DNA of 64,000 bases, from contig JABAKD010000007.1 in assembly GCA_012845835.1 (NCBI GenBank), positions 14,223,342-14,287,341 of the forward strand, written 5' to 3'. The notes beneath the pieces were generated by a model that was not told the DNA's origin, searched no databases, and saw nothing but the letters and a program-made list of their open reading frames with translations. Shown piece after piece: positions 50,701 through 56,700 of the stretch. The position numbers and the translations under genes were made by a program. Source of the stretch: Undaria pinnatifida (Eukaryota > Sar > Phaeophyceae > Laminariales > Alariaceae). Position 1 is the first letter of the stretch. Each line of letters starts with the position of its first letter.

Positions 50701-53700
50701 CTAGAGCTCCATCTTCACCAAAGCGTTGCCGTCAACTGAGCTTCGCGACCAAAGCACCACGTACACCGGAGTTCCACCTTTTAACAGAGCTTCGCCGCCA
50801 CCCCAGCTTCAAGACCTAAGATACACTTTTTTCAGAGATCCATCTTCGACAGAACTTTGTCGTCACCTGCGCTTCGCGACCACAGCTCCTCCTGCACAAA
50901 GATTTGTCGTCACCTGTCGTCATCTGAGATTCGCGACAAGAGCCTCGCCTTCGTCAGAGCTCCACCTTTCACCTTAGCTCCACCTACGTCTTTCGCGACT
51001 TCTTCATTCGATGTATTTCTTCTTTAAACCACTACAAACGTCATAGAAATTGTTTTTTGCCACTAACACCGGCCCCAGCGTCGTCGCCACCATCTACTCC
51101 GACAATCTGGGAATTATTTCACCGAATTCGGCAAACATGCACCGATGGGCCTGCCGCTTCAAACCGATACCAGCGGCGAGGAGCCCTCTTCCTGGCCACT
51201 ACCACAAATTCCGGCGTCATCGCACCGTCAGCGCCAACCAGCTGGGCCATATTTCGATGACTCCTGTAGCCACCGCGCCGGTAGGTCTGCTCCTTCAGTC
51301 CGCTACTAACCGCCCCCGGCGACACCGATATCGTCTTCAACTTCGGGCCTTTCCTTCAGCCTATTCCAGCAACCACGCCGTCATCTTCGCTGCGTAAAAT
51401 GCTAACTCCAACACCATGAGCACCGCAGCCATCTCCACTGGTCCACTTTAAAGGCCTACTACAACCTCAACGCTTGCGTTTACATGTACACTGTGGAACA
51501 CGCACATTTCACCGCCACGTACGCGATCCGACATCTTCTTCAACCAACCATTTTGAGCTACTATAGCCTCGTCTTCTTCCGTCACAGAGCTCCAACCGCA
51601 TCGTCCGCGAACACCCCGCCCTCACTGGTTCGTGCTCGGAGAACTTCAACGCTTTTTCCTGGACCACCATCCGTCTCCAGAGCTCTTGCCACATCTTCCG
51701 CGGACACTACGACGCCACCGCCTCGCGATCGGAGCGCTGCAGCACACTCTAGTGCGACCACCCGCCGCGTTTCATCGAAATATTCGTCAGACCCTACACC
51801 ACCCGGTTCCAGGATCAACCTACGGCGTGGCTACTGCACATCTTCGCGGAGCATAATCTGCGGACCGGCGTGTCTACAACGCCACGCGACAGGGATATCT
51901 GCAGCCAGGCTATTATCGCGTTGAGTCGCACTTGCTTTTTGTCTTGTCTCTCCCCCTAACCATGTTTCTTGAATTCCTTCTTGAGTTATTTTCTTAGGGA
52001 TTGTTTTGTGCGCATTGGCTTCTTGATTTTCTCTTTTGGGTTTTGTTTTGTCGTTCAGTGAGGTTCAAGGTACCCCTTGTTTGCCTTGACGTTTCGGGTT
52101 GTTGCACGTTTGAATAGCACGTATGCTTCCGTGCCTACGTCGGTGTACTACCCTGGCGTTTCGAGTTGACCAGCACGTATGTTTGCATGTTTGTGTCGGT
52201 GTGCTACCCTGGCCTTCCAGCCACTGATCTAGCTGGCTCCATTTTCGTAACCAGGCCAAACAAATGTGATGGTTCCGTCTTGTTATTTGTGCCGGTTAAG
52301 CCTGCCCCGTTCTCGTAATTTGGCCCAAACCTGCCCTGTTTTTGTTTCCTCTCGTCGGTTTAGTGTACCCTAGTTCGCAGCCCGTGAACCTCCTGCGGTT
52401 TTTTTTTTGTTGGCTTTTCTCTTGCTTTGTGCACTACGTATAGTGGAAACTACAGTATTTAATATATAAAATATATCTTATGTGTGGTCTAGCTCAAAAT
52501 TCCCCACCTAAAGTATAGTTTATATACCAACACTTATCATTAGAGTGGACAAAAAATAGGACCCCTCTAAGTAAAACTCACCCATGTAGTATATTACAAG
52601 TACCGACAACGCAGCTTGCAAAGATGAGTATTGACCTGAAATTCGTCGAAATCACGGCTGACGTCCTTGGTATATTTTTATAAAAAGTCACATACATAAT
52701 TTATGTAAGATATGTGCAACCCCTACACATAGATATGCATCACCAAAATAGGTGAACGTTCGCGCCTGGTGATATTAGAAGAGCATATCGGAAGGACGTC
52801 AGCTACGAGAGCAATCGATTCAGATATGAGTGCGATCAATCAAAGGGTCGACATTCATCTTTGAAAACGGGCGTGACTCCCCGGATGCGCCGTTCACGGG
52901 GTGTACCTGGTATTACTAGGTACACATCACCTCGCTTGTTGTAGTTTGCAGTATGTATCTCTGTCATTTAATTGGCGACCCCAAAGCCCCACGTCGGCAC
53001 GGTAAAATCATGGTAACTACATGGTTGCTGTGAAAGAGTCGTGGTGCCGGAAGATGAGAGGGAAGAGACGCAGGGGTATCAGCTTCGCTTGGAGACAGCA
53101 CCGGCCCTTCTTTGTGTATTTCTTTTTACTGTCATTGAGCCATAAGAAGCTCGAGGCGACAGGAAAGTAGAAGGAGGAGAAGGAGGAGTAGGAGGAGTAA
53201 AAGCACGGGGGTGGGGTGAAGCTCACAGAGTTCGATTCACCCCAGCATTGCTGCTGTGCTCTTTTCTGGACGTGTACCTATGGAATGAACAAGGAACGTT
53301 CCCCTAGATGTTCAATGATGCCATGAGCGCCTAGCGCACTTACTTCTATCTATCTTGTCCAGAGGAGAAACGTTCCATTTCCGAGAATGCTCTTGTGGTG
53401 CAAACTAGCTACACCCTACGGGTCATGTGCTTTACTCAGAATATTCTGTTTAAGAGAACCTTCTTGTTGCCAATAGACCATACCTCTGCAGGCTATCTAA
53501 CCGAATCTATGGTCAGCTTTACCTACACTCTATTACATTAGCCCACCCCGAATAGTCGTATGTGCAGATCACCTTGCATTCAAAGGATGTCAACAAAACA
53601 TCCAGAATTGTGAAGGGAATCGAAGATGCGGCTATTTGAAACAAACGAAAATGAGGCAAACGATTCCCCTACACGTCGTCATGATGGGGCTTAAATGCCT

Positions 53701-56700
53701 ATACAACCCTGTGATGGAGCTCACAACCGTTTTATCTCAAGAAAGGGTGTGTACCTACGGTATACCAGTAGCAATCGGCCTACGAAAACACGAAGGGCGC
53801 GGCCACTGAGCGCAAGGATGCGAAAAGAGCCAAAGAGCAAGGTATAGACGCGGGCGGAAACCAAGTCAGAAGAGAAGAAGGGAACACGTGTCACGCTGTA
53901 AAGGCCAGACGAGTTTACGGCCTGAAGCGTAGTGCCGAAGGACCGGGTAGTCGGTGTATTTGCTGGAAGACAAGAGAGAAATCAAGAAACACTGCCTAAA
54001 CGAACGTCAGAGTCCGCTACGTTGGACACGGACGGCATACGTGGGGCCATCGGTTGGACGGTGAACGAGTAACAATTAAGACGCGCCGAAGTGCGCATGC
54101 GTCGGGCCCTTGATCGAAAGGCAGAAGAGAAAGAGCCTGAAACGAGAGGAAACGAAGAACACTGCCTTAACTAATGTCAGGGTCCGCAAGGTTGGACCTG
54201 GAAGGCAGACGTGGGACTATTGGTCGAAAGGCTAAACTATAAAGAACCAATACGCTGAGGTGTAACGGATGCACAGAGGCCGTAATGTGGGACCTAGGAG
54301 GCTGGCGTAAGGCCCTTTGTCGAACTGTAGAACGGGAAACGGAGGCAACCAAAACATATCGCAAAACCGCAGTGAAAGACAACACCTTAACAGTGGCACA
54401 GAAAACACAAAAATGGTGGTACTGGAGGCGTGTGTGATACGCTGGAAAGCTGAACCGGGGGGCAACAGTGGAGTACTCTTTGAAGCTATCTGAGTACAGT
54501 ACCAGGAAAACGGGAAGAGATAAGTGGTGACGTCTTCCAGCCAGAGCAATACGCAAACAAGGACGAAACTGAAAAGCAGACACAGAAAGACGGAAGGTAC
54601 TATCGGAAACCGGAAAGAGAGTCGACATCGTGACACGTTGAGAGGCAAACTAATAACGGGAACAATGCCAACAAACGTAGCGAGGCTATTCAACCATAAC
54701 AATGCAAGCCACAAATGGGGTCACCAAGAAGATACTCGTTCAGCTCGAAGCAGCGCTGGAAGTGCCTAGCTCCAGAAAGATGCGGGGAACAGAGAAAACA
54801 ATATGAAGAAAGCCGCAGCTAGGTACTATACGTCGGGAACACGGGGTCGCTAACGTGGAGCAACCCTAAAAGGTAACCGAGAAAAATGCACGGAAAAGCA
54901 GAAAGTAGACGAATCGTGTCATAGCAACGTACTGCAGCCTGACAAAAATAAGCAAGGGTCCATAGCAAGGGACCTTGAAAAGCTCATTTCAGAAAACGAG
55001 CATTACTAGGTACGTAGCAAAGGCTTTCCTCCGAACGCGATTTCGCCGTAAAAAACAACACGAAAGGGAGTCAACAGGAAACGACCTATATAGGCAGGGA
55101 AGCCAAACTGGAGTCAAACCTAGTATTTATGTAGTAGCATTCAAGTGTATCCCCACCACGCGCAGGAGCAAACCTCTCTATATCACTCACTGCCCCGTTG
55201 GCGTATCAGGTTATATCCTCGAGCCTGGTATAGGTCGGCTTTGTGAGCTCATATTCCCCTGAGTGCGTACTCGTATAATTCGTCGTCCTGTGAACTAATT
55301 GACTGGCGGAAAGCGCAAGAGCGTGGGTTAGCAACACTCGATGAAACATCGACGATCAGTGGGCACCATTTGCGCATAAAACAATAATGAAGATAACCCG
55401 AGGGGGCAAGGGAAAGCCGATACCTGTGACTACAGCTTGCATGCCCTGAATGAAGCTGAAAAAGGGAAGTTTACCAATAAACAAAAAAAAATCAACAGAA
55501 GCGATGATCAATCAGCAATCAGCAGCAATAAGAAGCACGTCAAGTACGAAGCAACACAAACTTACTCGTCGGTTACGTACCAACGCTCAACCGCTTGCCC
55601 TTGACCGGCAAACGACCAAAGCAATGGGGTCAGGGACCACAGCAACAACAAGGCACGCCATCCTGTTGCCAACCCTCCACCACCTTCGAGTGGCGCAGCT
55701 TAACAACAAGAGGAACTTGTATAATACCACCCTCGAGGCCCCGGGGACGCATCCACTCGCAATGCTTCTTCTGTGTGGTTTCTCCTGGCGCCGCAGTTAT
55801 CTTAGTCACTACTACCTCCACCTCGTTTGGTCATGCGTGCGTTTCAGCAGTTGGTTGATCCATTTTCCCTCATATATTTCGGCAAATAAATAAAGCCAAC
55901 AAAGCTCACAACTGTTGATTTTGAACTGAAGGGCCAGCGCTATTATTAATAGCGTGAATATTCGAGACAAACCCCACTACATCACCGCGGCGGCCGGCTC
56001 TATATCAATCACTGGCCCGGGGGCGTATCAGGTTATACCCTCGAGCCTGGTACAGGTGTAGATCAACTTCGTGAGTTCAAATTCCCCCTAGTGCGTACTC
56101 GTATAGTTTTTCTTTTTGTTGTGCTCTAATTCACTTGCGGATATCGCAAGAGCGTGAGATAGCAACACTCGATGAAAATTCGACGATTAGTGTAACTGGT
56201 ATTCAAATACGCGCTCAAGCCTTTCAGACGTCATACAAAACAAACGCTCGAGGGAATACCACCGTAAAATATCAAACTTTCGCACCTACCCACAGTTTGG
56301 ATCGATGCTAACGTTTGAAATTATCCAGACGCTGCAGACGATATTATGAGATACAACCAAAGTCGCAAGATTGCCTCATCAAAATACAATATTTTTGCAA
56401 CTTCTCCCTTGTCTCGCTGATCACTCATTGGCGTTCACGTCGAGATGCTCAACGGTTAAGGAAGGGCGATGGGTGTTGGAGCCGCCCTCCGAAGTCTTAT
56501 ACGCGTTGGAGCCGCCCACCGACGACGTTTGCGTGCTTCATTCGTTCAAGCCCTGCAGACGTCAAGCGAAACAAACAAACGCTCAAGCCCTGCAGACGTC
56601 AAGAAAAACAACACTCGAGAGAATGCCTATGCAAAAATCAAAACGGTAGCAACTACCGTTTGGAAATTATGCCAATTTTTGTAAATCATCCAGGCGTTGC

